Of a stretch of 23,909 nucleotides of DNA, positions 1-6,832 are shown in pieces. Origin of the DNA: a virus. The number at the start of each line of letters is the position of its first letter. Position 1 is the first letter of the stretch. The notes under the pieces were generated by a model. That model was not told where the DNA came from and searched no databases. It saw nothing but the letters and a program-made list of their open reading frames with translations. Location: positions 1-23,909 of IMG/VR virus record IMGVR_UViG_3300042691_004196; one strand, 5' to 3'. A program made the position numbers and the translations under genes.

Positions 1-1
1 G

Positions 2-1057
2 TCCTTGCAACGCCCAAATGATCCGATCAGCCTTCTTTCTGTTCCCGTGCGTCAGATCCACAATGTGACTGTAGACATTGTTCTTTCGCATCAGGTCACT
101 TAAATACGGCAGCACCGCATTCTTGAGCGCCCCCCGCTCAATCCCAATAGACAACGGCCGGTAGTCGCGCATCTTCATCAGTATCTTAGACGCCGTCTCC
201 CGAATGTCCCAGCGCCCGTGCTCAATCTCCTTGACCCACCACTTGCCATCATCCGTCACCTTCACCACCGCAATGGCCGACTCATCAAGGCGCTTCTTGG
301 CATTCGCCGCCTGCTTGGCCACCTCCTCAAAACCCGCCAGATCAACCGCTACAAAATAGCTCCCCTGCTCAGGCTCCACCCCGTACTTGACCCACTCCTC
401 CTTGAAGATGTCCGACCCGGCATTGTCAAAACTCGCCAGGTATTCCTGCTTGAAGGCAAAGCTCGACAACGTCTTCTTGGCGCTCTCAATCTCCGTGGGA
501 TCAATCAGCGGGTTGTCTTTGGTCGTAAAGTGCCAGCTCTTCCAGTCCGAATCGGTCTCATTCTGCCCCAGCTTATACAGATCATAGAACCAATTTCTAC
601 CTTTTGGCGTCCCAATAAAGATCGCCCGACCCTTCTTGTCCGATAGTGACGCCCGAATGACCTGCTCCCACGCCTCGGGCTTAATATCCGCCACCTCATC
701 GAGCACCGCATACGTCAGGCTCACACCCCGCAGCGTATCGGGCCGGTCAGCCCCGCGCACATAAATCTTCGCACCATTGATCATGGTGATGTCCATCTGG
801 TTCACATGACTGTTGGCGATCACCTCCCGCCCAATCTCCATGAGCACATCCCAAATAATCTGCCGCGCCTGCCCGTTGGTGGGCGCCACATACAACACCG
901 CACTGCCCGGTGGGCACTTGAGCGCCTCAATGATCAACGTCGTAGCCGCCAGCCTGGACTTGCCGCACCGCCGTCCAGCAGCAATTACCTTGAACCTCGT
1001 CTGGTCGGTGTAGACCGATTGCTGCCAGGGGAGGAGGCTAAAGTTGAGGTCAGACAT
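2..1057 (-). CDS. terL: terminase large subunit (3' end outside window)
   Basis: DNA-packaging motor ATPase and headful nuclease; 352 codons from the ATG at 1057 are present and the C-terminus lies beyond the left edge. The ATPase domain has Walker A AAGRRCGKS (residues 26-34), a Walker B ending in VLDE (D120, E121) and a coupling motif GTPKG (149-153). The nuclease domain begins with FVAVDLAG (D239) and SIGIERG (E307), two of the three acidic residues expected in an RNase H-fold terminase nuclease; the third would be outside. The start overlaps the terS stop by 8 bp, the usual terS-terL coupling. It is read leftward, in line with terS and the methyltransferase. The family call is firm; the packaging type (cos, pac or direct repeats) cannot be told from this piece. 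Confidence 0.96.
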   Translation of the reverse strand, partial: MSDLNFSLLPWQQSVYTDQTRFKVIAAGRRCGKSRLAATTLIIEALKCPPGSAVLYVAPTNGQARQIIWDVLMEIGREVIANSHVNQMDITMINGAKIYVRGADRPDTLRGVSLTYAVLDEVADIKPEAWEQVIRASLSDKKGRAIFIGTPKGRNWFYDLYKLGQNETDSDWKSWHFTTKDNPLIDPTEIESAKKTLSSFAFKQEYLASFDNAGSDIFKEEWVKYGVEPEQGSYFVAVDLAGFEEVAKQAANAKKRLDESAIAVVKVTDDGKWWVKEIEHGRWDIRETASKILMKMRDYRPLSIGIERGALKNAVLPYLSDLMRKNNVYSHIVDLTHGNRKKADRIIWALQG

Positions 1058-1664
1058 CCGTTATATCCTGTGCTTCTATGATTGTTGGCGCTTCACCGAT
1101 GCCAGTGATATTGATCGTGACGGCGCTTCGATTGTTCTTTTCCTTCTCAAACATCGAAACAGGCAGCATCCTGTCCATGCAAAGTTTGAGCATCGCCGCC
1201 TGCGCCGGGTGATCGTCGTTCATCGCTATCTCGATGGCCTTGGTCACCACATTCGTGCCAGCGCTCTCAAGCAGGAGTTTCTTTAGCTCCCGAATCTGCT
1301 GGTTCTCCGTCTTAGGCAGAACAATCGAACCCTCGGCCAGCCGGTGCATCGGCGTCTTTACCGCGCCCTTCGGACGCCCCCGCTTACGTTTGGCCTTCTC
1401 CTGCGTTTGTGTCCACAGCTTTAAGGACGCTGTATCTCCATCCAGTGCCTTGTTATAGATTGCCTTGGCAATTTGCCCACTGGCCTTGGCCTGCCCCAGC
1501 TCTATTTCCCGGGCATAGTGCTGCAACAGCGTTGCCTCATCAATACCCACTAGGGCGGCAATCTCGTTATACGGCAGGCCCACCCCGCTGGTGGACTCCA
1601 CCAGTCGGCGCTGCTCAGGCGTTGGCGCGTGTTCCTGCTCAGAGTTAATCGGCTGCAAGTTCAT
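1050..1664 (-). CDS. terS: terminase small subunit
   Basis: DNA-recognition subunit of the packaging terminase, 204 aa from the chosen start. Residues 21-52 form a helix-turn-helix of the kind seen in TerS N-termini (LPYNEIAALVGIDEATLLQHY). A lysine/arginine-rich KAKRKRGRPKG stretch, which could contact DNA, lies mid-protein. The C-terminal PTIIEAQDITDV is a typical peptide-like TerS tail. The frame stays open upstream to an ATG at 1718, but the ATG at 1664 is preceded by GGAGG at six bases, so it is preferred. It overlaps the methyltransferase stop (1645) by 20 bp and the terL start by 8 bp, which suggests translational coupling. Identity rests on the HTH, the size and the position before terL. 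Confidence 0.88.
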   Translation of the reverse strand: MNLQPINSEQEHAPTPEQRRLVESTSGVGLPYNEIAALVGIDEATLLQHYAREIELGQAKASGQIAKAIYNKALDGDTASLKLWTQTQEKAKRKRGRPKGAVKTPMHRLAEGSIVLPKTENQQIRELKKLLLESAGTNVVTKAIEIAMNDDHPAQAAMLKLCMDRMLPVSMFEKEKNNRSAVTINITGIGEAPTIIEAQDITDV

Positions 1665-2856
1665 CCTGGCCCTCCAGAACAGCCTTCTTGCCGGTGAACT
1701 CCTCCCAGCGCTTGACAATGACGTCGCAATACTTGGGGTCTAACTCCATGAGGCGAGCCACACGCCCGTTCTTCTCGGCGGCAATAAGGGTTGTTCCCGA
1801 GCCGCCAAAGCTGTCGAGCACCAGATCGCCACCCTTCGTGTTGTTAAGCATCTGGTACTCAAACAACGCCACCGGCTTCATGGTCGGGTGCTCGCCGTTT
1901 CGGCTGGGCTTGTCGAACTCCAGGATAGTTGTCTGCTTTCGATCAGTGGCCCAGAGGTGCCCCGCGCCGTCCTTCCATCCATACAGGCAAGGCTCGTGCT
2001 TCCAGTGGTAGTCTTGGCGACCCATGACCAGCGTGGATTTTTTCCAAATCAAGCATTGGCGAACTTTCCAACCTGCGTCCTTCGCCGCGCCACGGAAGTT
2101 ATACCCCTCCAAGTCCGCGTGCCAGATGTAAAACACCGCCCCAGGCTTCATCACCGTATCAGCCGCGGTGTAAGCATCGCGTAAGAATTGGCGAAACTGG
2201 TCGTCGCCCATGCTGTCGTTTTGGATGGTCAGCTTTTCTTTCGTGCTCCCCTCATACGCCACGTTGTACGGTGGGTCGGTCAGCCACATATCCACCAGTT
2301 GCCCTTGGCAGAGCTGGGCTAAATGCTCCATGCTCGTGCTATCCCCACACATCACCCGATGCCGCCCCAACACCCACACATCCCCAGGTTTGGTGATCGG
2401 CTCTGGCCCCGCCTCGGGCACCTCGTCCTCATCCACTAGACCATCGAGCACCTGCGGCTCTAGCAGCGCGTCTAGCTCCTTGGTGTCGAAACCTAACAGG
2501 TCAAGGTTATAACCCTCCGCGGCTAATTCCCCCAACTCCAAAGTAAGCATCTCATTGTCCCACCCGGCATTTAGCGCCAGACGGTTATCGGCAATTACAT
2601 AAGCCTTCTTCTGAGCGTCGGTTAAGTCACGCAACTCAATAGTCGGAACTTCGGTAAAGCCTAGCTTTCTCCCCGCCAGTAATCTGCCGTGGCCAGCAAT
2701 AATTACTCCCTCCCCGTCCACCAGGATCGGATTAGTCCAACCGAACTCCTTGATGGAGGCTGCTATTTGCGCGACCTGCTCATCCGAGTGCGTCCGACTG
2801 TTGCGGACGTAGGGGATAAGCTCGTCGACCTTGCGTGTGGTGATTGTGATGCTCAT
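1645..2856 (-). CDS. ParB-domain / N4-N6 DNA methyltransferase fusion
   Basis: A 403-aa two-domain protein. Residues 1-115 are a ParB/Srx-like domain (SDEQVAQIAASIKEFGW, then AGHGRLLA at 54-61 and an IADNRL segment). Residues 155-395 are an S-adenosylmethionine-dependent DNA amino-methyltransferase. The catalytic DPPY is at 194-197, HPTMKP at 323-328 and the AdoMet-binding DSFGGSGTT at 348-356; this DPPY-before-FxGxG order is the beta class. Such fusions are widespread in phages and are usually thought to modify phage DNA against host restriction or to mark it. No restriction partner is visible, so it is probably solitary. It is the first gene of the terS-terL block. No SD precedes the ATG, while a TATAGT lies 8 bases upstream, so a leaderless mRNA is possible. 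Target sequence unknown. Confidence 0.94.
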   Translation of the reverse strand: MSITITTRKVDELIPYVRNSRTHSDEQVAQIAASIKEFGWTNPILVDGEGVIIAGHGRLLAGRKLGFTEVPTIELRDLTDAQKKAYVIADNRLALNAGWDNEMLTLELGELAAEGYNLDLLGFDTKELDALLEPQVLDGLVDEDEVPEAGPEPITKPGDVWVLGRHRVMCGDSTSMEHLAQLCQGQLVDMWLTDPPYNVAYEGSTKEKLTIQNDSMGDDQFRQFLRDAYTAADTVMKPGAVFYIWHADLEGYNFRGAAKDAGWKVRQCLIWKKSTLVMGRQDYHWKHEPCLYGWKDGAGHLWATDRKQTTILEFDKPSRNGEHPTMKPVALFEYQMLNNTKGGDLVLDSFGGSGTTLIAAEKNGRVARLMELDPKYCDVIVKRWEEFTGKKAVLEGQDELAAD

Positions 2857-2864
2857 GGCCGCGC

Positions 2865-2870
2865 ACTATA
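2865..2870 (-). promoter_or_regulatory. candidate -10 element of the methyltransferase-terS-terL promoter
   Basis: TATAGT on the minus strand (5 of 6 bases of TATAAT) ends 8 bases before the methyltransferase ATG at 2856. A run of eight A's on the same strand lies just upstream (plus-strand T's at 2873-2880). No good -35 is seen at 16-18 bp. A start site 6-8 bases downstream of the -10 would fall at or next to the ATG. With no SD visible, this points to a leaderless or nearly leaderless transcript. Confidence 0.35.
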
Positions 2871-2931
2871 CGTTTTTTTTCTTCGATGCACCAGAGGGGG
2901 CACGGAAAAAGGCTAAACCGGTTTTTTTTGT

Positions 2932-2978
2932 GGGGAGGGGGCACCCACAACTATCACAAGCCGAGCCGCCCCCTCCCC
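2932..2978. repeat. 11-bp GC-tract inverted repeat beside the DnaA boxes
   Basis: GGGGAGGGGGC at 2932-2942 is perfectly complementary to GCCCCCTCCCC at 2968-2978, with a 25-base loop. The C tract continues to 2983, so the minus strand carries nine G's, an A and five G's, able in principle to form a quadruplex. It lies 8-13 bp from the first DnaA box. No T tract follows it in either direction, so it is not an intrinsic terminator. A role in origin structure is inference. Confidence 0.6.
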
Positions 2979-2990
2979 CCCCCTATCGAG

Positions 2991-3213
2991 TTATCCACAG
3001 GTTACCCACAGAACTTTAGACCTATTGTGGACAACCTGTGAGCAGAGCGCGTAAGTGTTTGATTTGTTTAGACTCTTACGCAGAGCTGACAAAATAAAAG
3101 AAATACAACAGCCATTATGTCAAATTCTGTTTAACTTTTTGGGCGTCAAAGTATTACAAAATCGGTTATGCACAGGCCGATTGTGGATAACTTGGCGCCA
3201 GATCTGTGGATAA
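2991..3213. other. candidate replication origin: DnaA-box cluster with AT-rich core
   Basis: Three perfect E. coli-type DnaA boxes are present: TTATCCACA at 2991-2999 (+) and its complement TGTGGATAA at 3182-3190 and 3205-3213 (-). A fourth, TTATGCACA at 3166-3174 (+), fits TTWTNCACA. Two one-mismatch sites, TTACCCACA (3002-3010, +) and TGTGGACAA (3026-3034, -), complete six. The boxes form two groups of three around an AT-rich stretch (about 3058-3165) that could be the unwinding element. The whole 2857-3353 gap is non-coding. By analogy with bacterial oriC and DnaA-dependent plasmids, it would recruit host DnaA. The site sequences are read directly; origin function is inferred. Confidence 0.7.
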
Positions 3214-3249
3214 CCTGGGGACAACTGGGGTCAGTCAAAAAACGGAGAG

Positions 3250-3291
3250 AAAAAACAAAAAAGAGAGGGTCGGGTGGTGCTTTTCCGACCC
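3250..3291 (-). terminator. leftward intrinsic terminator
   Basis: On the minus strand GGGTCGG (3291-3285) pairs with CCGACCC (3273-3267) across an 11-base loop. TCTC, six T's, a G and six more T's follow (3266-3250). It lies about 60 bp past the stop of the 86-codon gene, so it would end the Cro-primase transcript before the origin and leave the methyltransferase-terS-terL block to its own promoter. Confidence 0.72.
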
Positions 3292-3353
3292 ACCAAGCTG
3301 ACCAGACTTCTCAGGAAAGGTGCCCACAAGACGCCAATGCCTCTAGAACGCGT

Positions 3354-3599
3354 TTAACGGCCCTTTGAGGCGTTTTCTTTGTTGCCAAGGGGTAGGACTA
3401 GTGTTGCCTTGCTCAAGTCCATACCGGGCCTAAAGCCGAGGCTGTAGAGATATTGGTAGGTATCGAGCACCTCCAGCCAGCCAGCCGACATGTCGCCACC
3501 ACCAGCCGCCAACAGGATCGCTCTCTGGCCTTCGTCAAGGTTGCGCTGGAAGACACGCACATCCGGCTTCGCTGGCCTGCCCAACCCATAAATCCCCAT
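3354..3599 (-). CDS. small protein, possible ribbon-helix-helix-like regulator
   Basis: 81 aa from the ATG at 3599. The frame also allows a GTG at 3614 (86 aa), but GGGGGA sits seven bases before the ATG, so the shorter form is preferred. After a basic N-terminus (GLGRPAKPDVRVFQRNL), a helix carrying LLAAGGGDMSAGW matches, from memory, small phage proteins with an 'LxALGGGNxSAGIR' signature. A strand followed by two helices would suit a ribbon-helix-helix DNA binder, but this is weak. It is the last gene of the Cro-primase leftward unit, with a terminator behind it and the TTGACCCT array directly upstream. That position would suit an autoregulator, which is inference. Function unknown. Confidence 0.7.
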   Translation of the reverse strand: MGIYGLGRPAKPDVRVFQRNLDEGQRAILLAAGGGDMSAGWLEVLDTYQYLYSLGFRPGMDLSKATLVLPLGNKENASKGR

Positions 3600-3655
3600 C
3601 CTCAATTCCCCCACACTTTACTCAACAATTAAACCCCAAAAACCCTACAAGCAGC

Positions 3656-3780
3656 TTGACCCTATGACCCCAACCCTTAGGGTTGGGGGTCAGGGAGGGT
3701 CAACTTTGCTGCTTTTTTAAGCACTTTTGACCCTGACCCTAGACTTGACCCTAGGGTCATCCAGGGTCAACTTTGACCCT
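3656..3780. repeat. TTGACCCT repeat array (operator or iteron candidate)
   Basis: About ten copies of TGACCCY in both orientations occur in 125 bp. TTGACCCT is at 3656-3663, 3727-3734, 3745-3752 and 3773-3780 (+) and at 3696-3703 and 3763-3770 (-). TGACCCT is at 3734-3740 (+) and 3753-3759 (-). Variant TGACCCC is at 3665-3671 (+) and 3686-3692 (-). Pairs form a perfect 14-bp palindrome TGACCCTAGGGTCA (3746-3759) and a longer near-palindrome centred on TTA at 3677-3679. The array lies between the primase-helicase stop and the 86-codon gene. No coding frame explains it. It could be an operator set for a nearby small regulator or a second replication element. Confidence 0.85.
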
Positions 3781-3850
3781 GCACCGCAGTCGGGTATTGG
3801 CACAAATTCGACCAAGATCAAGGCCCACTTTCCCGCATCCCATGCAGTCC

Positions 3851-5866
3851 TCAAGCCCCATTCTTACGCATCATCATGGCGCTAGATTGCGCCTCATCGA
3901 CCACAATCCATCCATGCTCGGTGTTCTCGATGATGGCGGCCTGGAGCAGCGCACCGATCAACTTGTCGTTATAGGACGGGTTCACCATGTTCCTGATGGT
4001 GCGCTCTGCGTTCCCGTCCGCTGCCAGCTTGTCTTTGAGCGCTGACCTGGTGAGGTACGGCGCACCGCCCAGATCCTCCGCACCGCTGGCCCACCAAGCG
4101 TTTTCCCAGACCTTTCTAAACCCATCGATCTTAGAATCCTTTTTAGATGGTGTCGCTGGCGCAGCCGACTCAACTATTATCGCACTCGTTACAGCCTGAT
4201 TATCTTCGTCATACCAGCCAGGAATAGTTACCTGCTGCAAATCTAGGAATACCGGCTTTGCAATCTCCGCATCCTTGGATTTACGCTGCACTAATTGCAT
4301 TGGTGTATTAGTTCCAGCAGGTATGACACTTATCTCAATATCCAATGCACCGCGCCAAGCGCTTGACCCTCGAGCGCGATGCTGGGCCTCCTCGGAGACG
4401 CCGGTGTGGTGAACTAGGATAACCGAGCAGTTGAACTCGGTCATTAGATTGGCGCAGGCGTCCAGCATGGTCTTGGTGTCCTGGGCGCTGTTCTCGTCGC
4501 CTGCTAGGAAACGGTGCAGGGTATCGACGACAATCACCTTGGGGGTCTCGGGCAGCATTCTGATGTGCCCTGAAACTTTGAGGTAACCGGCTGGGGTGTT
4601 CAAGTCGCAACCATGCTTAGACAACCACATATTGATGCTAGTGGGCTTGTGCTGGTGCTTCCAAGCAGCAATTCGACCACGCAGACCGTGGTGACCTTCG
4701 CCTGCTAAATAGACCACGTTGCCGGGGCGCACTTTTTGGCCACACCAGTCGGGGGTGGCGCTTGCTATCCGTAGGCACCAGTCAAGCACCACGAAGGTCT
4801 TGCCGCCGCCTGATGGGCCATGCACCATGACCAAAGCCTGATCTTGTATCCAGCGTTTTACCAGCCATGAGATGGGGCTGGGCTGGGCTGAGAACTCATC
4901 GGCGCGAACTAGCCAATCGTCTGTAGCAGGCGATAAAAGGCTCGCCAGATCGTGCCCAGCCTGGACATAATCATTGGCGTCGCCAGATTCTGGAGGCATA
5001 ACCATGCGTGCTCCGTGCTTGGCGCAAGCCTGCTCGGCATAGCGCTGGCCTACACCACTTTTATCGTTATCGGCCACGATCACCAGCTCCTGCGCTGCAC
5101 CATGCATCTCCCGCAGGGTGCCGGTCACGGGCACGAGGTTGCTGGCGCTGTAGGCCACCACCACGGGGCGGTTGGTGGTCTCATGGATCGTGGCTGCGGT
5201 GGCAAAGCCCTCGGCCACATAGAGCGTGCCGGGTTCGTCCATCGTGCCCAGCATCCAGAACTTGCCGCCTGTCTGACCGCCAGGGTGGTAGAGCTTGCCG
5301 CCGTCGTGGTCGATGTACTGGAGGCTGGACAATGAGCCGTCGGCATCGTAGAGGGGCACGACTAGCCGCCCGTCGCCTGTGGCCCGAGCGCCATGAACGC
5401 CAATACCCTTTTTGGCTAGGTAGGGGTGATCTGGGAGCGCTGCCCATGCGCCTGTCCATATCTTTTCGACTGTCTCGCTGGCAACCTGATGCTGGCGCTC
5501 GAGGGTGGCATCCCGCAAGGCTTTGGCCTCGGCAAGGCGCTTGGCGTTGGACATCTCCTCGGTCTGGCTTAGTTTTCGCCCAACATCAGCCCGAAAAGTA
5601 AATTCAAGACCTGCCCGCCAGCAACCAAAACGCCCCGCAGGAATGCCATCGCCAAAGATCAGATACCAACCGGGCTTGTCGCCGTGACCCGGTGAGCCTT
5701 TGGTGCCGCTGCGAAAGCGGTGGATCTTTCCGTCCAGATGCACCTCATCTGGTGGCTCTAAGCCCGCCGCTCGGATGGCGTCAATTAGTTGCACCTCCGG
5801 TGGAGCGACTAGCTTTTCTGGGGACGGTGACCAGGGGCCACCTAGGATGTTAGAGAGGTCAGCCAA
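3851..5866 (-). CDS. Toprim primase / RepA-like helicase fusion
   Basis: A 671-aa replication protein that would prime and unwind phage DNA at the fork. An N-terminal primase-like region (1-200) leads to a Toprim domain with VAEGFATAAT (E219) and VADND (266-268), the metal-binding acidic residues. A RecA-fold helicase domain follows: Walker A GPSGGGKT (350-357), Walker B VIVVD (444-448) and SVILVHHTG (481-489). The C-terminal 100 residues resemble a helix-rich DNA-binding tail. No CHC2 zinc finger is seen at the N-terminus, so it is shorter there than T7 gp4-type primase-helicases. The start is a TTG at 5866, 8 bp inside the Cro-like gene. Its SD (AAGGA) is very close, so the exact start is uncertain, but no better start is visible nearby. 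Confidence 0.93.
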   Translation of the reverse strand: MADLSNILGGPWSPSPEKLVAPPEVQLIDAIRAAGLEPPDEVHLDGKIHRFRSGTKGSPGHGDKPGWYLIFGDGIPAGRFGCWRAGLEFTFRADVGRKLSQTEEMSNAKRLAEAKALRDATLERQHQVASETVEKIWTGAWAALPDHPYLAKKGIGVHGARATGDGRLVVPLYDADGSLSSLQYIDHDGGKLYHPGGQTGGKFWMLGTMDEPGTLYVAEGFATAATIHETTNRPVVVAYSASNLVPVTGTLREMHGAAQELVIVADNDKSGVGQRYAEQACAKHGARMVMPPESGDANDYVQAGHDLASLLSPATDDWLVRADEFSAQPSPISWLVKRWIQDQALVMVHGPSGGGKTFVVLDWCLRIASATPDWCGQKVRPGNVVYLAGEGHHGLRGRIAAWKHQHKPTSINMWLSKHGCDLNTPAGYLKVSGHIRMLPETPKVIVVDTLHRFLAGDENSAQDTKTMLDACANLMTEFNCSVILVHHTGVSEEAQHRARGSSAWRGALDIEISVIPAGTNTPMQLVQRKSKDAEIAKPVFLDLQQVTIPGWYDEDNQAVTSAIIVESAAPATPSKKDSKIDGFRKVWENAWWASGAEDLGGAPYLTRSALKDKLAADGNAERTIRNMVNPSYNDKLIGALLQAAIIENTEHGWIVVDEAQSSAMMMRKNGA

Positions 5867-6077
5867 GTTCCTTCTCCCGATCAGCCTTCAATTCTCCCTC
5901 AGTCTTGACCTCCAGCTCGTACTGGCGAGACATCGGTGGCCGCTCGCCCCAGGCGTACACCACCTGCGGCCATACGCCCAGCGCATCAGCCAACTTCTTC
6001 ACGCCGCCATAGTGGGCGACGGCTTCATCTGTTTTCATCTCGTTCTTTCTGGGTTTTTTTTCATCGGGTGTTGACAT
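5859..6077 (-). CDS. Cro/CI-family HTH transcriptional regulator
   Basis: 72 aa. After a lysine-rich leader, residues 16-50 (AVAHYGGVKKLADALGV then VVYAWGERPPMS) have the Cro-family helix-turn-helix layout, in which the WGE-P turn follows the recognition helix. The short, acidic-basic C-terminus leaves no room for a CI-type dimerisation or LexA-like cleavage domain, so it is Cro-like, not CI-like. It is first in the leftward primase unit and divergent from the Sak4 operon. Its ATG overlaps the consensus -35 of the rightward promoter, and a 12-bp palindrome lies 20 bp away, so it probably represses the divergent promoters. An internal ATG at 6038 would leave the HTH intact and is an alternative start. 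Confidence 0.85.
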   Translation of the reverse strand: MSTPDEKKPRKNEMKTDEAVAHYGGVKKLADALGVWPQVVYAWGERPPMSRQYELEVKTEGELKADREKELG

Positions 6078-6100
6078 CCTAACCCGAAATCGACTAGAGT
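6071..6100 (+). promoter_or_regulatory. rightward early promoter
   Basis: A perfect -35 TTGACA (6071-6076) and TAGAGT (6095-6100, 4 of 6 bases of TATAAT) lie 18 bp apart, upstream of the 6155-14285 rightward gene run. The -35 overlaps the start codon of the divergent Cro-like gene. Confidence 0.6.
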
Positions 6101-6108
6101 TGCAACTC
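6097..6108. promoter_or_regulatory. palindromic operator candidate
   Basis: GAGTTGCAACTC is a perfect 12-bp palindrome overlapping the -10 of the rightward early promoter, in the 77-bp gap between the divergent Cro-like and Sak4 genes. Its place and symmetry fit a Cro-type operator; binding is inferred. Confidence 0.55.
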
Positions 6109-6127
6109 GCCTCGAACTGATTCCCAG

Positions 6128-6150
6128 AAGGAGGTGTAAAAAAAGGAGAG
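6128..6150 (+). promoter_or_regulatory. double Shine-Dalgarno before the Sak4-like gene
   Basis: AAGGAGGTG (6128-6136), a near-full complement of the 16S rRNA 3' end, and a second GGAGAG (6145-6150) both precede the ATG at 6155. The second is at normal spacing; the first is 18 bases away and may act as a standby site for strong early translation. Confidence 0.6.
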
Positions 6151-6154
6151 CCGC

Positions 6155-6832
6155 ATGGCTATCAATTTGAAGTCAACCGGCGGTCTAACCGCCAATGGAG
6201 TGAAGCTGCTTGTGTACGGTCAGGCCGGTGCTGGCAAGACCAGTCTTGTCAAGTCCCTGCCCAATCCGATTGTCCTCTCAGCCGAAGGCGGTCTGCTGTC
6301 CATTCAGGACGCTGACCTGCCCTACATCGAGATCGCAAGCATGGATGATCTGCGCGAGGCGTTTGCTTGGTGCCGCGACAGCAAGGAGGCCGCGGCGTTT
6401 GAGTCGGTGGCGCTGGACAGCATCAGCGAGGTGGCTGAGGTGGTTCTGAATCACGAGATGAAGAAGCAGAAGGACGGACGCGCAGCCTATGGCGAGATGA
6501 ACACGACGATGCAGGAGTTGATCCGCGCCTTCCGTGATCTTCCCGGCAAGCACGTTTACATGAGCGCTAAGCTGGAGAAGTCGCAGGACGAGATGGGTAA
6601 GTTGCTTTACAACCCCGGAATGCCCGGCAAGAGCCTCACGCAAGGGTTGCCGTACTTCTTTGACGAGGTGCTGGCTCTTCGCGTTGAGCGTGACGGCGAG
6701 GGGGTAACGCAACGTGCGCTGATGTGCGATTCAGACGGCCTGTGGCTGGCCAAGGATCGCTCGGGCAAGCTCGCCGCTTGGGAAGCACCTGATCTGGGTG
6801 CGATTATTAAGAAAATTGGGGACAGAACATGA
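6155..6832 (+). CDS. Sak4-like RecA-fold ATPase (single-strand annealing/recombination)
   Basis: 225 aa, AAA_24-type RecA-core ATPase. Walker A is GQAGAGKT (residues 22-29) and Walker B is ESVALDS (D88). The segment from AAYGEMNTTMQELIRAF to YMSAKLEK and GKSLTQGLPYFFDEVLAL matches the layout of phage Sak4 and gp2.5-associated ATPases. Sak4 proteins anneal single strands with the help of a phage SSB and support recombination-dependent replication. Here the DUF669 protein two genes downstream is the likely SSB partner and the Cas4-like nuclease the resecting enzyme. First gene of the rightward operon, with a strong SD. It shares an ATGA with the next gene. The family call is good; exact biochemical role is inferred. 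Confidence 0.87.
   Translation: MAINLKSTGGLTANGVKLLVYGQAGAGKTSLVKSLPNPIVLSAEGGLLSIQDADLPYIEIASMDDLREAFAWCRDSKEAAAFESVALDSISEVAEVVLNHEMKKQKDGRAAYGEMNTTMQELIRAFRDLPGKHVYMSAKLEKSQDEMGKLLYNPGMPGKSLTQGLPYFFDEVLALRVERDGEGVTQRALMCDSDGLWLAKDRSGKLAAWEAPDLGAIIKKIGDRT

Noticed and set aside
2691-2856. ParB-like N-terminal domain of the methyltransferase as a sign of plasmid partitioning
   Set aside because: No ParA or centromere-like partner is present, and ParB-domain fusions to DNA methyltransferases are common in phages without partition function.
3666-3692. Near-palindrome GACCCCAACCC-TTA-GGGTTGGGGGTC as a leftward terminator
   Set aside because: No T tract follows on either strand; it is better seen as two inverted copies of the repeat motif.
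4363-4370. A further TTGACCCT copy inside the primase gene
   Set aside because: It is an isolated single octamer in coding sequence, expected occasionally by chance, and is not part of the 3656-3780 array.
3851-5866. Plus-strand frames such as 4952-5335 and 5008-5601 inside the primase-helicase
   Set aside because: Arginine/proline-rich nonsense translations opposite a clearly conserved Toprim-helicase gene.
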